Below, in pieces: positions 17,175 to 25,621 of a stretch of 64,000 bases of DNA. Every line of letters starts with the position of its first letter. Positions within the stretch are counted from its first letter, which is position 1. The stretch lies in NCBI GenBank assembly GCA_037482015.1, contig JBBFKT010000001.1:401854-465853 (forward strand), in the 5' to 3' direction. The notes beneath the pieces were generated by a model. That model was not told the origin of the DNA. It searched no databases and saw only the letters and a program-made list of their open reading frames with translations. This stretch comes from Thermodesulforhabdaceae bacterium (GTDB lineage Bacteria; Desulfobacterota; Syntrophobacteria; Syntrophobacterales; Thermodesulforhabdaceae). Made by a program: the position numbers and the translations under genes.

Positions 17175-19938
17175 TGGGAGTTCTTATCTTTATCGAGCTT
17201 ACTACGGTGTTAAGGCGGCTTTAACGAGCCCAAAAGGAGTTCCTACCAGAGCCATCTACGGCTTTGCTCAAATGCTACACAAGGTTCTCAAGGAAAAGAA
17301 TCCTTCATACATCTGCGTGGTTTTTGATGCTCCGGGGAAAAAATTGCGTCATGATCTTTATGCTGATTACAAGAAACGACGAGAAGTAATGCCAGAAGAT
17401 CTCATCGTTCAGGTTGGCTATATAAAAAAGCTTATAGATCTTATGGGTATTCCCCGGTGGGAAGAGCCTCAGTATGAAGCCGATGACCTTATTGCTTCGG
17501 CAGTCAGGTGGGCAAAAGAAGGAGGTTATAATGTAGTGATAGTTTCCGGAGATAAGGATTTGCACCAGTTGATCGAATCCCCCCGGGTGATTCAGTGGGA
17601 TCCACAGCGAGATCAATGGTATGACGAAAAAGCTGTGGAAGAGAAGATAGGGGTTCCGCCTTCCAGGGTTACAGACTTCCTTGCTATTGTTGGCGACAAA
17701 AGCGATGATGTGCCGGGAGTTGCGGGCATAGGAGAAAAGGGGGCTGTGAAACTTCTAAAACGGTATCCAAGCCTTGAAGAATTGCTCGAAGCGGCACATC
17801 GAGGAGAACTCTCGGAGGATGCTCAACTTCAGAAACGTCTCCTGGAACATGAGCAAGAAGCACTTCTTTCAAAAAGCCTTGTTCTTCTTAAGGAAGACTT
17901 TGCCGAATCTATAGATCTGGAAAGGTTTACGAAGCGAGAACCTGAGATAGAGGCTTTGAAGGAATTTTATGAAGAACTCGGTTTTAGGAGTTTTCTAAGA
18001 GAACTTTCTGCTTTTATGTCAGATTCCTCCCCCCGTGAAAGCGAAGCTGTTGTTCCTCAAATGGCTGATTCTCAACCTGCAAGACAGGTTACAATTGTCA
18101 GATCCATGGAAGAACTTGAGCAGGTCGTAGCGGAAATCAGGAAATATCGAGCTGTTTCTATCGATCTGGAAACATCCTCGGAAGACCCTATGCTGGCGGA
18201 GATTGTTGGTTGTGCCTTTTCGGTTAAGCCGCAGGAAGCCTTTTATGTGTCTGTTGTCAAAGAAGGAAAAAATAAAGAGGGGTTGAGGGTAGGGGAGTTC
18301 ATAGACACCGTTAAGCCAGTTCTTGAAGATGATAAAATTTCCAAGTATGGGCAGAATCTCAAGTATGAACTGATGGTTTTGAAAAGGTATGGCATTGAAT
18401 TGCGGGGAATAAGATTTGACACTATTGTAGCGAGCTACCTTCTCGACCCCGGTCAGCGAACTCATGGACTCAAGTGGATGGCTGAACGTTATCTCGGGGA
18501 AATAATGAAAACCTACCGTGAAGTTACCACCCCGGTTTATGATGATGAAGGCAATGACGAAGATGAAACTCCTGCAGAGTCCAGGAGAAGAAAACAGCAA
18601 CAAATTTCCTTTGAGGATGTGCCCTTAGAATTGGCAGCGGAATATGCCGGAGCGGATGCCGAGGTTGTGCAGCGGCTGATACCTGTTCTTAAAAAACGTC
18701 TTGATGAAGAATCTCTGTGGGAGCTTTACACCGATCTTGAACTTCCTCTTATCGAAGTTCTTGCTCGGATGGAACTTAACGGTGTGCTGGTAGATGCAGA
18801 AAAACTCCGGGATCTAGCCAAAGAGTTTGAAGTAAGGCTCCAGGAGCAGGAAGAACGCATCTATGGTATGGTGGGAGAGCGCTTTAACATTCAGTCTCCA
18901 AAGCAGTTAGCCGTCGTGCTTTTTGACAAGCTCAAGCTTCCGATCGTTAAAAAAACCAAGACAGGATCATCTACCGATATGAGGGTCTTGGAGGAATTAG
19001 CTCTTCATCACCCCATAGCTCAGGAGATTCTTGCCTATCGCACGCTTGCAAAGCTTAAAAACACTTATGTGGATAAACTTCCTGAGCTTGTTAATCCTTT
19101 TACAGGAAGGATACACACTTCTTACAACCAGACTGTAACCGCTACGGGGCGGCTCAGCAGCTCCAACCCAAACCTTCAGAACATTCCTATAAGAACAGAG
19201 GAGGGGCGTCGGATTCGAGAAGCCTTCATACCCCAGAAGGGTTATAGGTTGATCGCTGCAGATTATTCCCAAATAGAACTTCGTATTCTGGCTCACTATA
19301 GTGGCGATGATGGACTTGTGGAAGCTTTCAAATTTGGAGAAGACATCCACAATAGAACAGCTTCGGAGATCTTTCATGTGCCGATCGAAGATGTCACTTC
19401 GGAGATGAGACGCCAGGCTAAGACGATTAATTTTGGGATTATCTATGGGATGGGACCCTATAAGCTTTCAAAATCACTTGGTATTAGCCAGTCTGAAGCC
19501 AAACAGATCATCGATAGATATTTTGAAAGATATAAAGGGGTTAAACAGTTTTTTGAAGAAACAATAGAGTTGGCTCGTGAAAAGGGCTTTGTTCAGACTC
19601 TTTTTGGCAGGAAGCGGTGGATTCCAGAGATAAAGAGTCAAAACAAGACGGTTCGTCAGCAAGGCGAAAGACTTGCGTTTAATACCGTTATTCAGGGCAC
19701 GGCGGCTGATATCATTAAGAAAGCAATGGTTAATATTCATCGGGAGCTTAAGAAAAACTATCCAGCAGCAATGCTTATTCTTCAGGTTCATGATGAGCTG
19801 GTTTTTGAAGTTCCAGAAGAAATCTGTAAGGATGTAGGTGAGATAGTTAAAAATCTGATGGAAGGGGTTTGTTCCCTGCGAGTGCCTCTTCAAGTGGATG
19901 TTGGGAATGGATTAAACTGGGCAGAAGCACATTCTTAA
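17137..19938 (+). CDS. polA: DNA polymerase I
   Basis: 933 residues with all three domains. The 5' nuclease (about 1-290) has DGSSYLYRAYYG, YEADDLIASAV and VSGDKDLHQL. A 3'-5' exonuclease domain (about 325-520) follows, then the family A polymerase with motif A DYSQIELRILAH, motif B RRQAKTINFGIIYGMG and motif C QVHDELVFEV. Exo I (DLET) and Exo III (YAGAD) look intact, but Exo II reads NLKYE where NLKYD is usual, a conservative Asp-to-Glu change at a metal ligand. ATG 17137 has GGAGGA 7 nt upstream and overlaps the preceding gene. It serves replication and excision repair. Confidence 0.97.
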   Translation: MTANQNKTIYLIDGSSYLYRAYYGVKAALTSPKGVPTRAIYGFAQMLHKVLKEKNPSYICVVFDAPGKKLRHDLYADYKKRREVMPEDLIVQVGYIKKLIDLMGIPRWEEPQYEADDLIASAVRWAKEGGYNVVIVSGDKDLHQLIESPRVIQWDPQRDQWYDEKAVEEKIGVPPSRVTDFLAIVGDKSDDVPGVAGIGEKGAVKLLKRYPSLEELLEAAHRGELSEDAQLQKRLLEHEQEALLSKSLVLLKEDFAESIDLERFTKREPEIEALKEFYEELGFRSFLRELSAFMSDSSPRESEAVVPQMADSQPARQVTIVRSMEELEQVVAEIRKYRAVSIDLETSSEDPMLAEIVGCAFSVKPQEAFYVSVVKEGKNKEGLRVGEFIDTVKPVLEDDKISKYGQNLKYELMVLKRYGIELRGIRFDTIVASYLLDPGQRTHGLKWMAERYLGEIMKTYREVTTPVYDDEGNDEDETPAESRRRKQQQISFEDVPLELAAEYAGADAEVVQRLIPVLKKRLDEESLWELYTDLELPLIEVLARMELNGVLVDAEKLRDLAKEFEVRLQEQEERIYGMVGERFNIQSPKQLAVVLFDKLKLPIVKKTKTGSSTDMRVLEELALHHPIAQEILAYRTLAKLKNTYVDKLPELVNPFTGRIHTSYNQTVTATGRLSSSNPNLQNIPIRTEEGRRIREAFIPQKGYRLIAADYSQIELRILAHYSGDDGLVEAFKFGEDIHNRTASEIFHVPIEDVTSEMRRQAKTINFGIIYGMGPYKLSKSLGISQSEAKQIIDRYFERYKGVKQFFEETIELAREKGFVQTLFGRKRWIPEIKSQNKTVRQQGERLAFNTVIQGTAADIIKKAMVNIHRELKKNYPAAMLILQVHDELVFEVPEEICKDVGEIVKNLMEGVCSLRVPLQVDVGNGLNWAEAHS

Positions 19939-19945
19939 AAAATCA

Positions 19946-19973
19946 AAACCGCCCTTGATATTTAGGGCGGTTT
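19946..19973 (+). terminator. Terminator hairpin after polA
   Basis: AAACCGCCCT (19946-19955) pairs with AGGGCGGTTT (19964-19973) around an 8 nt loop, 7 nt past the polA stop. The stem ends in T residues and is symmetric, so it can also serve the convergent gene ending at 20033. Confidence 0.8.
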
Positions 19974-20032
19974 ACGATGGGATTTGAAATTGTTTTTATA
20001 AGGCTCTCGAATTTTTTGAAAATCTTCGATTT

Positions 20033-20347
20033 TTATTTGCTCTGAAGCTCAGCTTTGAGCTTCTCTACTTCTTCTTTGTATTTTTGAAGTTCTTCTTTGT
20101 ATTTGCTTATATCTTCGCTTCCTGCGGATGAAGTTGCTTCAGGGGCGTCACCGCTTTTTTTCTTTAAAAATGGTATATTAATTTGATCTTTTACTTCGTC
20201 ATATCCAAGGTAAGCAGCCATTATACCACCAAGGAGCAATACTAACGGCAAGGCACCAGCAAGAATGTGAAGGAATTCCTTAAAGAACATCAGGATGCCG
20301 ATTATGCCTAAAAACGCCGAAGCCAATCCTCCAACAAATACTTTCAT
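20033..20347 (-). CDS. Small membrane protein with C-terminal coiled coil
   Basis: 104 residues. Two hydrophobic helices (about 5-25 and 30-50, the second Leu/Gly-rich) are followed by a Ser/Ala/Pro linker and a highly charged C-terminal coiled coil built on KYKEELQKYKEEVEKLKAEL. A good Shine-Dalgarno (GAGGAAAAA) precedes the ATG. I do not recognise a named family. The shape suggests a membrane-anchored oligomer with the coiled coil in the cytoplasm. It stands alone between polA and a MITE copy, and nothing nearby suggests a role. Confidence 0.65.
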   Translation of the reverse strand: MKVFVGGLASAFLGIIGILMFFKEFLHILAGALPLVLLLGGIMAAYLGYDEVKDQINIPFLKKKSGDAPEATSSAGSEDISKYKEELQKYKEEVEKLKAELQSK

Positions 20348-20506
20348 CGTTTTTCCTCCTCTATGTTTGTGTCATTCGATAACGAAAGTCATCATGACTA
20401 AGTCCCTGTCCCACCTTCCTTTATCATGCACGGCTTGAGATTGCAAGCACAAAGAAACGTTAGAAGGATAATTATCTCCCGTGAGAGATTTTTTGTAGAT
20501 TGATGA

Positions 20507-20698
20507 AGAGTGTTCGAAAAATTTTTTCCATACAGAGTTGCCTTTGCATAGGTATAGATTTGTAGGAGCGACGAATGCGTCGCCCTTAAATTAGTTTTAT
20601 GTTTTATGTTTCTTTAATATATGATTCACCACATAACTGTAGGGGCGACGCATGCATCGCCCCCCTACAATTTACTACGAATTTTTTTAGAACACTCT
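20507..20698. mobile_element. MITE-like element, best preserved copy
   Basis: It is bounded by AGAGTGTTCGAAAAATTTTTT (left, from 20507) and its near-complement ATTTTTTTAGAACACTCT (right, to 20698), so about 192 bp with terminal inverted repeats of roughly 18 bp. It contains two palindromes: 20562-20588 (degenerate) and 20639-20668. There is no ORF. It ends 20 bp from the amidase stop codon. No clear target duplication is visible. Confidence 0.82.
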
Positions 20699-20717
20699 CA
20701 GAACAAATCATCTCCGC

Positions 20718-21503
20718 TTAACCTAATTTTGCCGGATCTATTCGGTCTTGAAAACATGGAATTCTAGACCGGACATCTTCGATTGTTGGCAGGTTAATAG
20801 TGGTGATCAGGATTTCCTCATCACTTCCCCCTTCGGCGAGCACTTCACCCCAGGGATCAATGATGGCCGATGCTCCAGGATAAACCATGTTGCCAATTTT
20901 CCCGCAACCGTTACATCCCACAACAAATAGCTGGTTTTCGATAGCTCTGGCGCGAAGTAGAATTCGCCAATGGGAAACTCTTGCCTGAGGCCATAGAGCC
21001 GGGACGCAAAGGAATTCTGCACCTTTCAAGGCTACCAGGCGGCATATTTCCGGGAACCTGATGTCGTAGCAAATTACTACCCCAATTCGGCATATAGATG
21101 TTTGAACAACCGGCAGAAGAGATCCACGAGTAAAATGAAGATGTTCTCCATGAGGCGAGAAAAGGTGAACTTTATCGTAGGTTCCGACTATGCCCGATTG
21201 AGGATCAATTATATAAGCTCTGTTGACTATACCGTTTTTTGATTTTTCCGCTGTTGATCCCACTAGAACTGCATTCCATTTGATGGACCATCTAAACATC
21301 CACTCCAGAACATAAGATGCTCTAGAAGCTATTTCAGGAAGCCTTTTGTAATCGAAGCCAGATGCCCACATTTCCGGAAGAACAACAATCTTGGGTTCAA
21401 TAGACTCCAGATGTGCCCCTAAAAGGTCCACTTTCTGAATATTTGCTTCCAGGTTGCCTTCTTCTACCGAGAACTGCAATGCCACGGCTTTAAAGATTTC
21501 CAT
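20718..21503 (-). CDS. Carbon-nitrogen hydrolase (Nit/omega-amidase type)
   Basis: 261-residue cytoplasmic amidase of the nitrilase superfamily. The catalytic triad is visible: Glu in VVLPEMWASGFD (about 43), Lys in YDKVHLFSP (about 110) and Cys in VVICYDIRFPE (about 145). Length and motifs fit the Nit2-like group, whose members hydrolyse omega-amides or deaminated metabolites; the exact substrate cannot be read from sequence. It lies 17 nt after the ComF-family gene on the same strand, probably one transcript. Confidence 0.9.
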   Translation of the reverse strand: MEIFKAVALQFSVEEGNLEANIQKVDLLGAHLESIEPKIVVLPEMWASGFDYKRLPEIASRASYVLEWMFRWSIKWNAVLVGSTAEKSKNGIVNRAYIIDPQSGIVGTYDKVHLFSPHGEHLHFTRGSLLPVVQTSICRIGVVICYDIRFPEICRLVALKGAEFLCVPALWPQARVSHWRILLRARAIENQLFVVGCNGCGKIGNMVYPGASAIIDPWGEVLAEGGSDEEILITTINLPTIEDVRSRIPCFQDRIDPAKLG

Positions 21504-21520
21504 CGCCTAAAACCTCGTTT

Positions 21521-22288
21521 TTATGTTCGAGTTCTTGCCACAGATAGTCCAATAACTTTTGATGCGCCGGCTTTTTTCAAAATCTTAGCACATTCTAATA
21601 TTGTTGAGCCAGTTGTAATAACATCGTCAACAAGAAGCACGGTGGTCCCGCTTAATCGCGATGACCATAATTCGTGAACAGCAAAGGCTCCCTTCAGGTT
21701 CTTCTTTCTTGCCGTTTTATGGAGTCTAACCTGGGGCGGCGTATTCCTTATTTTTACAAGCACCGAGCGATTCCATGGAATTCCAACTCGCTTTGCAAGA
21801 TCTTTTGCTAGCAAAACCGATTGATTAAATCCTCGCTCTTTTAATTTGTCTATATGCATGGGAATCGGGACGATAAGATCTATTGTTTCTTCTCTAAGCC
21901 ATCTAAAGATTGCTTCCCCTAAGAGTTCTCCTAGGCTTGGGACATCGTAAAGCCGCTTTCCGTATTTAAGCCCCGTTATGAGCTTTGCTACGATTCCATC
22001 GTAAACACAGGCGGAGCGTATCATGTCGTATGGTGGCGATGTCGTAAGACACTCACCGCATAGAGACAGTTCTTCTGAACGATTTTCTACGGGGAAAATG
22101 TAAAAAGGATCTCCACACTTTGAACAAAAAGGCGGTTTAAGCCAGGGCAGATTTTCCCAGCATGAGGAACACCAGAAACAAGGCTTTTTAGACCAGATGA
22201 TCTCTCCACATAAGGGACACCGCCGAGGAGCCAGGAAATCTTTGGCAAATTCCAGAATACGACCAATACGCTTGCTCATCCAAACCAT
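21521..22288 (-). CDS. comF: ComF-family phosphoribosyltransferase-like protein
   Basis: 255 residues. The N-terminal cysteine pairs (CPLCGEIIW, CFWCSSCW, CSKCGDPF, CGEC) form the double zinc ribbon of the ComF family, and the C-terminal half has the PRPP-binding loop VLLVDDVITTGSTI. In naturally transformable bacteria ComF acts in the cytoplasm during DNA uptake; elsewhere its role is unclear. ATG 22288 is preferred over the upstream TTG 22294 because GGGGAA lies 6 nt before it. A ComM-like gene at 25622 and type IV pilus genes at 32914-37584 also occur in this window. Confidence 0.9.
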   Translation of the reverse strand: MVWMSKRIGRILEFAKDFLAPRRCPLCGEIIWSKKPCFWCSSCWENLPWLKPPFCSKCGDPFYIFPVENRSEELSLCGECLTTSPPYDMIRSACVYDGIVAKLITGLKYGKRLYDVPSLGELLGEAIFRWLREETIDLIVPIPMHIDKLKERGFNQSVLLAKDLAKRVGIPWNRSVLVKIRNTPPQVRLHKTARKKNLKGAFAVHELWSSRLSGTTVLLVDDVITTGSTILECAKILKKAGASKVIGLSVARTRT

Positions 22289-22454
22289 ACCCAATTCCCC
22301 GCCTTATCCATTGTAATTGCTTGCTTTTGATTTAGAAACTTTTGCTTAATTCAGTGGTTGTTGCAAGAAGTAATTTGATGGGCTATTGCTTTGTTGAACA
22401 GGGTGGTTAGCTTAATTTAATAGTAGAGGATTGATGGCGATGGAGGAACCGAGA

Positions 22455-23192
22455 ATGACTCAAGAAGACCTGGTTCAATATCTACAACCTACATCCATTA
22501 TTGACAGTGATCATCCTTCCATTAGAGATCTTGCTAAGCAAATTGCTGGGAACATTGAATCTACTGCTGAAAAGGCTATAGGGCTTTACAATTGGGTAAG
22601 GGACGAAATCATCTATGATCCTTATAGCCCGTTTCATAAGACGGAACATTACCGAGCAAGCGAAGTATTGAAACGAAGAAGGGGCTTTTGTGTTCCTAAA
22701 GCGTCTCTTCTTTGTGCTCTCGCTCGCGCTCAATCTATTCCCTGCCGGCTTGGTTTCGCCGATGTGAGAAATCATCTTGCAACGAAGCGTTTTCTGGAGA
22801 GATTGGGTTCGGATCTTTTCGTGTATCACGGTTATGTGGAGTTTTTCCTTAATGGGCGGTGGATTAAAGCTTCTCCCACCTTTCACAGAGAACTCTGCGT
22901 CAAATTCGGTGTTCCTCCTCTAGAATTCGACGGAGTCCATGATGCGGTCTTTCAGGCTTATGCACCACCGCTTGACGAAGTGGAAATGGCATCTAAGGGT
23001 GGATTGTTGGCTGGTGAAAGCGAGATAACCACCAGAACAAATCGGGAGCCTCGCCGGTTCATGGAATATGTGGCTTTTCATGGCACGAGAGCCGATGTGC
23101 CAATAGATGAGATTCTTTCAGCCTGGGAAAAAGCTTACGGCAAGGAACGCGTGAATAAATGGATAGAAGAAACTGAACAGCATTCTAAATGA
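22455..23192 (+). CDS. Transglutaminase-like cysteine protease-fold protein
   Basis: About 245 residues, cytoplasmic (no signal peptide). The transglutaminase core shows the Cys in RRGFCVPKASLLCALARAQSI and the His in VYHGYVEFFLNGRWIKASPTF; the Asp partner is probably in the following strand. Members of this superfamily act as proteases, peptide N-glycanases or cross-linkers. The frame is open from TTG 22431 with ATGs at 22434 and 22440, but GGAGGA (22442-22447) points to ATG 22455. It is followed 13 nt later by the AF1514-like gene, so the two probably form an operon. Confidence 0.82.
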   Translation: MTQEDLVQYLQPTSIIDSDHPSIRDLAKQIAGNIESTAEKAIGLYNWVRDEIIYDPYSPFHKTEHYRASEVLKRRRGFCVPKASLLCALARAQSIPCRLGFADVRNHLATKRFLERLGSDLFVYHGYVEFFLNGRWIKASPTFHRELCVKFGVPPLEFDGVHDAVFQAYAPPLDEVEMASKGGLLAGESEITTRTNREPRRFMEYVAFHGTRADVPIDEILSAWEKAYGKERVNKWIEETEQHSK

Positions 23193-23205
23193 AGGAGATG
23201 AAGTT

Positions 23206-23511
23206 ATGAAATGTTCATTCAAGCCTGATCGATCGATGTTTTGGGTTCCAGTTGTAGAAATTCAGTTAGAAAATGCTGATTTTGCTACAGCATTCAAAGC
23301 GGCAGATGAAGCCGCAAAAAGCAAACACGAAGAAGCAATAATGATAGCCTGGTATGACAGCCTAAAAAACGCTTTTTCCCCGGCTGTTGAATGTTGTAGC
23401 GAAGAAATGCCGGGATGGCTTGTATATGCAAAATCCCGTGGAGGGAATTTTATAGTTAGCGTTAACCACGAGACGTTTATTTTTGTGTTTTTCGTCCCTA
23501 ACGTTTCCTAA
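23206..23511 (+). CDS. Small AF1514/DUF5619-like protein
   Basis: 101 residues, soluble. The pattern DADxATAxxAADEAAKSK... VECC...PGWLVYAxSRGGNFIVSVN resembles, from memory, the AF1514 family (DUF5619) found in anaerobic archaea and sulfate reducers, which has no known function. Two adjacent cysteines (about 63-64) are the only obvious reactive residues. GAAGGAGATG precedes ATG 23206. It directly follows the transglutaminase-like gene. The family call is a recollection and should be checked. Confidence 0.6.
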   Translation: MKCSFKPDRSMFWVPVVEIQLENADFATAFKAADEAAKSKHEEAIMIAWYDSLKNAFSPAVECCSEEMPGWLVYAKSRGGNFIVSVNHETFIFVFFVPNVS

Positions 23512-23543
23512 ACGAGCTGGAGAACTGCTGCTCAGAGCTTTAT

Positions 23544-24149
23544 TCAGGGCTTGCTCCATATTACTGCTACAGCCTTGGCTGGTTTGTCACCAATGCACCG
23601 AAAGGCGTGGCTTATTGAGGAATCAAGATAGATGCTGTCGCCTGCCTCAAGTATTTCAACCATATCAATGCTTCTGAATTCGACTCTCCCTTCCAGGATG
23701 TATAGAAACTCCTCGCCCTCGTGAGAGGTAAAATTCATTTCTTCCACACTAATAGGGGGAAACTCAACGTAGAAGGGCTCCATGTGTTTATCTCTTTTCT
23801 TGGTCTCTAGAGATTCGTAAATGTAGGAAACGGTTCCTTCGCGTTCGTGATGAGGACGTCTTTCAACTCTTATGCGTTCACTCTGCCTGGTTATGGACAC
23901 TTTTTGAGTTGTTGTTTCGTCCTGAAAAAAATAGCTAAGACTTACGTTAAAGGCTCTTGCCAGCTTTAGAAGAGTTGCAATAGGGGGCACAACATGGTCA
24001 TTTTCTATTTGAGAGAGAAAAGGCTTAGACAGTCCTGTCTTGTTAGCTAGGTCTTGAAGAGTATAGCGATTTTTAGTTCTTAGTTCCCTTACCTTGGCTC
24101 CAAGTTTTAGCGCCTTAACTGCCATAGTCAAATCATTATCTGCGCCCAT
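23544..24149 (-). CDS. XRE-family regulator with cupin domain
   Basis: 201 residues. An N-terminal helix-turn-helix of the XRE/Cro type (about 12-66, VRELRTKNRYTLQDLANKTGLSKPFLSQIEN) is joined to a C-terminal cupin (about 125-195, EEFLYILEGRVEF, LEAGDSIYLDSSISHAFRCIGD). This HTH-cupin layout (PuuR/SutR-like) typically binds a small ligand and represses a nearby catabolic gene. GGGGAGGATC precedes the start. The gene is isolated beside a MITE/intron remnant, so its target is not apparent. Confidence 0.9.
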   Translation of the reverse strand: MGADNDLTMAVKALKLGAKVRELRTKNRYTLQDLANKTGLSKPFLSQIENDHVVPPIATLLKLARAFNVSLSYFFQDETTTQKVSITRQSERIRVERRPHHEREGTVSYIYESLETKKRDKHMEPFYVEFPPISVEEMNFTSHEGEEFLYILEGRVEFRSIDMVEILEAGDSIYLDSSISHAFRCIGDKPAKAVAVIWSKP

Positions 24150-24233
24150 AGATCCTCCCCTTGTTTTATAAATGTTTTACCCAAAGGTTTTTTGAGATTA
24201 GCAAACTTTGATGAAATGTGCAAGTGCGGGTTA

Positions 24234-24756
24234 AGGATGTTCGGAAAAGATCGCGTTGATAACTCTTGCGGTTGCCCTATTGTAGAGGCGACACATGCGT
24301 CGCCCCTACATGCGGTGCGCCTGGCATGGACGTGCTCCTGGAGGTGAGAGTCCTCCAGTTGCATCGGTCGCCGAGGGGGGCGACCATCCCAATATTTTAC
24401 CGCCGTTTTAGGAGGGACGGCGTCCCCGCCGTCCGTTCTCTGCGCCCAGCACGGGCGCACCAAATTATTAAATGGGCCACGCATATGTCGCCCCTACATG
24501 CGCCTGAAAGGGTGATGGTGGTGAGCCGGAGCGAGAAGTGAGCAGATGCCGTAGTAGCTGCCCTATGGTGGCGAAGGGCCGATTCAACTTCTCGAACCGT
24601 CCGGTGCGGACCCGCATGCCGGGTGGTGTGGGAGGGGATTGGTCAAACTGACCGTGCCCATCCCAATGATCCGTTACTCCAACGATCTTGTTCCAACGTC
24701 CTCAAAACGTAGGGGACTAAAAAATCCCAAATAGGGGATAGTTTTAGAATAGTTTC
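24234..24756 (+). mobile_element. MITE-like element with nested group II intron remnant
   Basis: The left end GGATGTTCGGAAAAG (24235) and right end GGGATAGTTTTAGAAT (about 24735-24750) are degenerate versions of the family ends. The right 60 bp match 44120-44184 closely (GTCCTCAAAA..., ...CCAAATA-GGGATGGTTTT). Inside lie a 28 bp palindrome (24282-24309) and the intron remnant 24315-24667. It fills the gap between the XRE regulator and the J-domain gene. No real gene is supported in it. Confidence 0.72.
24315..24667 (+). mobile_element. Second truncated group II intron
   Basis: It starts GTGCGCCTGGCATGGACGTG with CTGGAGGTGAGAGTCCTCC following, like the copy at 8056. The 3' part (about 24593-24667) has the same domain V-like hairpin, ACCGTCCGG/CCGGGTGGT with GACC cap, then a domain VI-like stem ending ATCCCAAT. 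The middle is scrambled: it includes a second, inner GCGCCCAGCACGGGCGCAC copy of an intron 5' end (about 24449) and half a GCCCCTAC palindrome (about 24490). No maturase ORF is present. As at 8056, the start lies a few bases after a palindrome. Confidence 0.72.
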
Positions 24757-24775
24757 AGTGCGGGATGGGTAGGCT

Positions 24776-25438
24776 TTATGACACTACATGAATTTTTACT
24801 ATCAATCCCCCGGGAGGCATATCTGGTGATGGATGATCACCTAATTCTGGATAGTAGATGCTGTATTCGGCAGGACATTCCGCCGGGATAGACACTTCCA
24901 AAGTGAAGGGTTCCTCAACAAAGCCTCGACCTACACAGGCTGTGCAGTCTCTGAATACTCCCGGCTTAGCCATACAGGTTTGACAGTAAACAAGTCTTAC
25001 GTAAGATATCGACTCAAGTCTCGATTCCTTAGTCTGTTCCGGTGTTAAGTAAATATCAAAGCGAAGATCTCGCCACCAGCACCTTTTCGATTTCTCCCAT
25101 GATATGCCAAAGTATTCCTTCATTCTCTCTTGAATGGATTGCTCGTATTGTTTTGCTATGTCAGATGATGCGCTACGAATTGTCCGTTTTTGCGATGTTC
25201 CATTGCCGTTTGAGTTTTTTCCCGGAGGGGGATAGCCCATGGAACGGTTGTAGCTCTCTCTTGTTGATGGTCTGATGAGAGTCTCGTAAGCCTTTCTTAA
25301 CTTCTGAAAGCGTTCATTAGCTTGCGGATCATTACAATGATCTGGATGCCATTTGAGAGCCAGACGGCGAAAAGATCGCCGAATGTCTTCTTCTGATGCG
25401 TCAAAAGATAATCCAAGCAATTTGTAATAGCATTCCAT
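24776..25438 (-). CDS. J-domain (DnaJ-like) co-chaperone
   Basis: 220 residues. A complete N-terminal J domain (about 1-68) with the essential HPD (LKWHPDH) should stimulate a DnaK ATPase. A middle region of no clear family follows, and then a short cysteine part (CQTCMAKPGVFRDCTACVGRGF) that looks like half of the DnaJ zinc domain, and a beta-rich tail (EVSIPAECPAEYSIYYPELGDHP). It is shorter than classical DnaJ and has no complete four-repeat zinc domain, so it is probably a specialised partner. It is divergent from comM. Confidence 0.85.
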   Translation of the reverse strand: MECYYKLLGLSFDASEEDIRRSFRRLALKWHPDHCNDPQANERFQKLRKAYETLIRPSTRESYNRSMGYPPPGKNSNGNGTSQKRTIRSASSDIAKQYEQSIQERMKEYFGISWEKSKRCWWRDLRFDIYLTPEQTKESRLESISYVRLVYCQTCMAKPGVFRDCTACVGRGFVEEPFTLEVSIPAECPAEYSIYYPELGDHPSPDMPPGGLIVKIHVVS

Positions 25439-25621
25439 GGCTTAAATTCTCCCATGTAATTGCTTCAGGTGCTTCTGCCTATGGGTGGTTTTCCTCTTTT
25501 TCAAGAGGATGAAATGTAGTATTTGACAATAGAAGTTTATCAGAAGGAAAAACAGTTTTTCAACTATTCCGTGGCGACCTGACAACGATTTCTTAAGACA
25601 CTAACATAGAGAGAAGATGTT

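Noticed and set aside
24128-24541. Open frames on both strands beside the XRE regulator
   Set aside because: Both fall in the second MITE/intron remnant and share peptide pieces with the frames at 7920-8448, as expected from repeated DNA.
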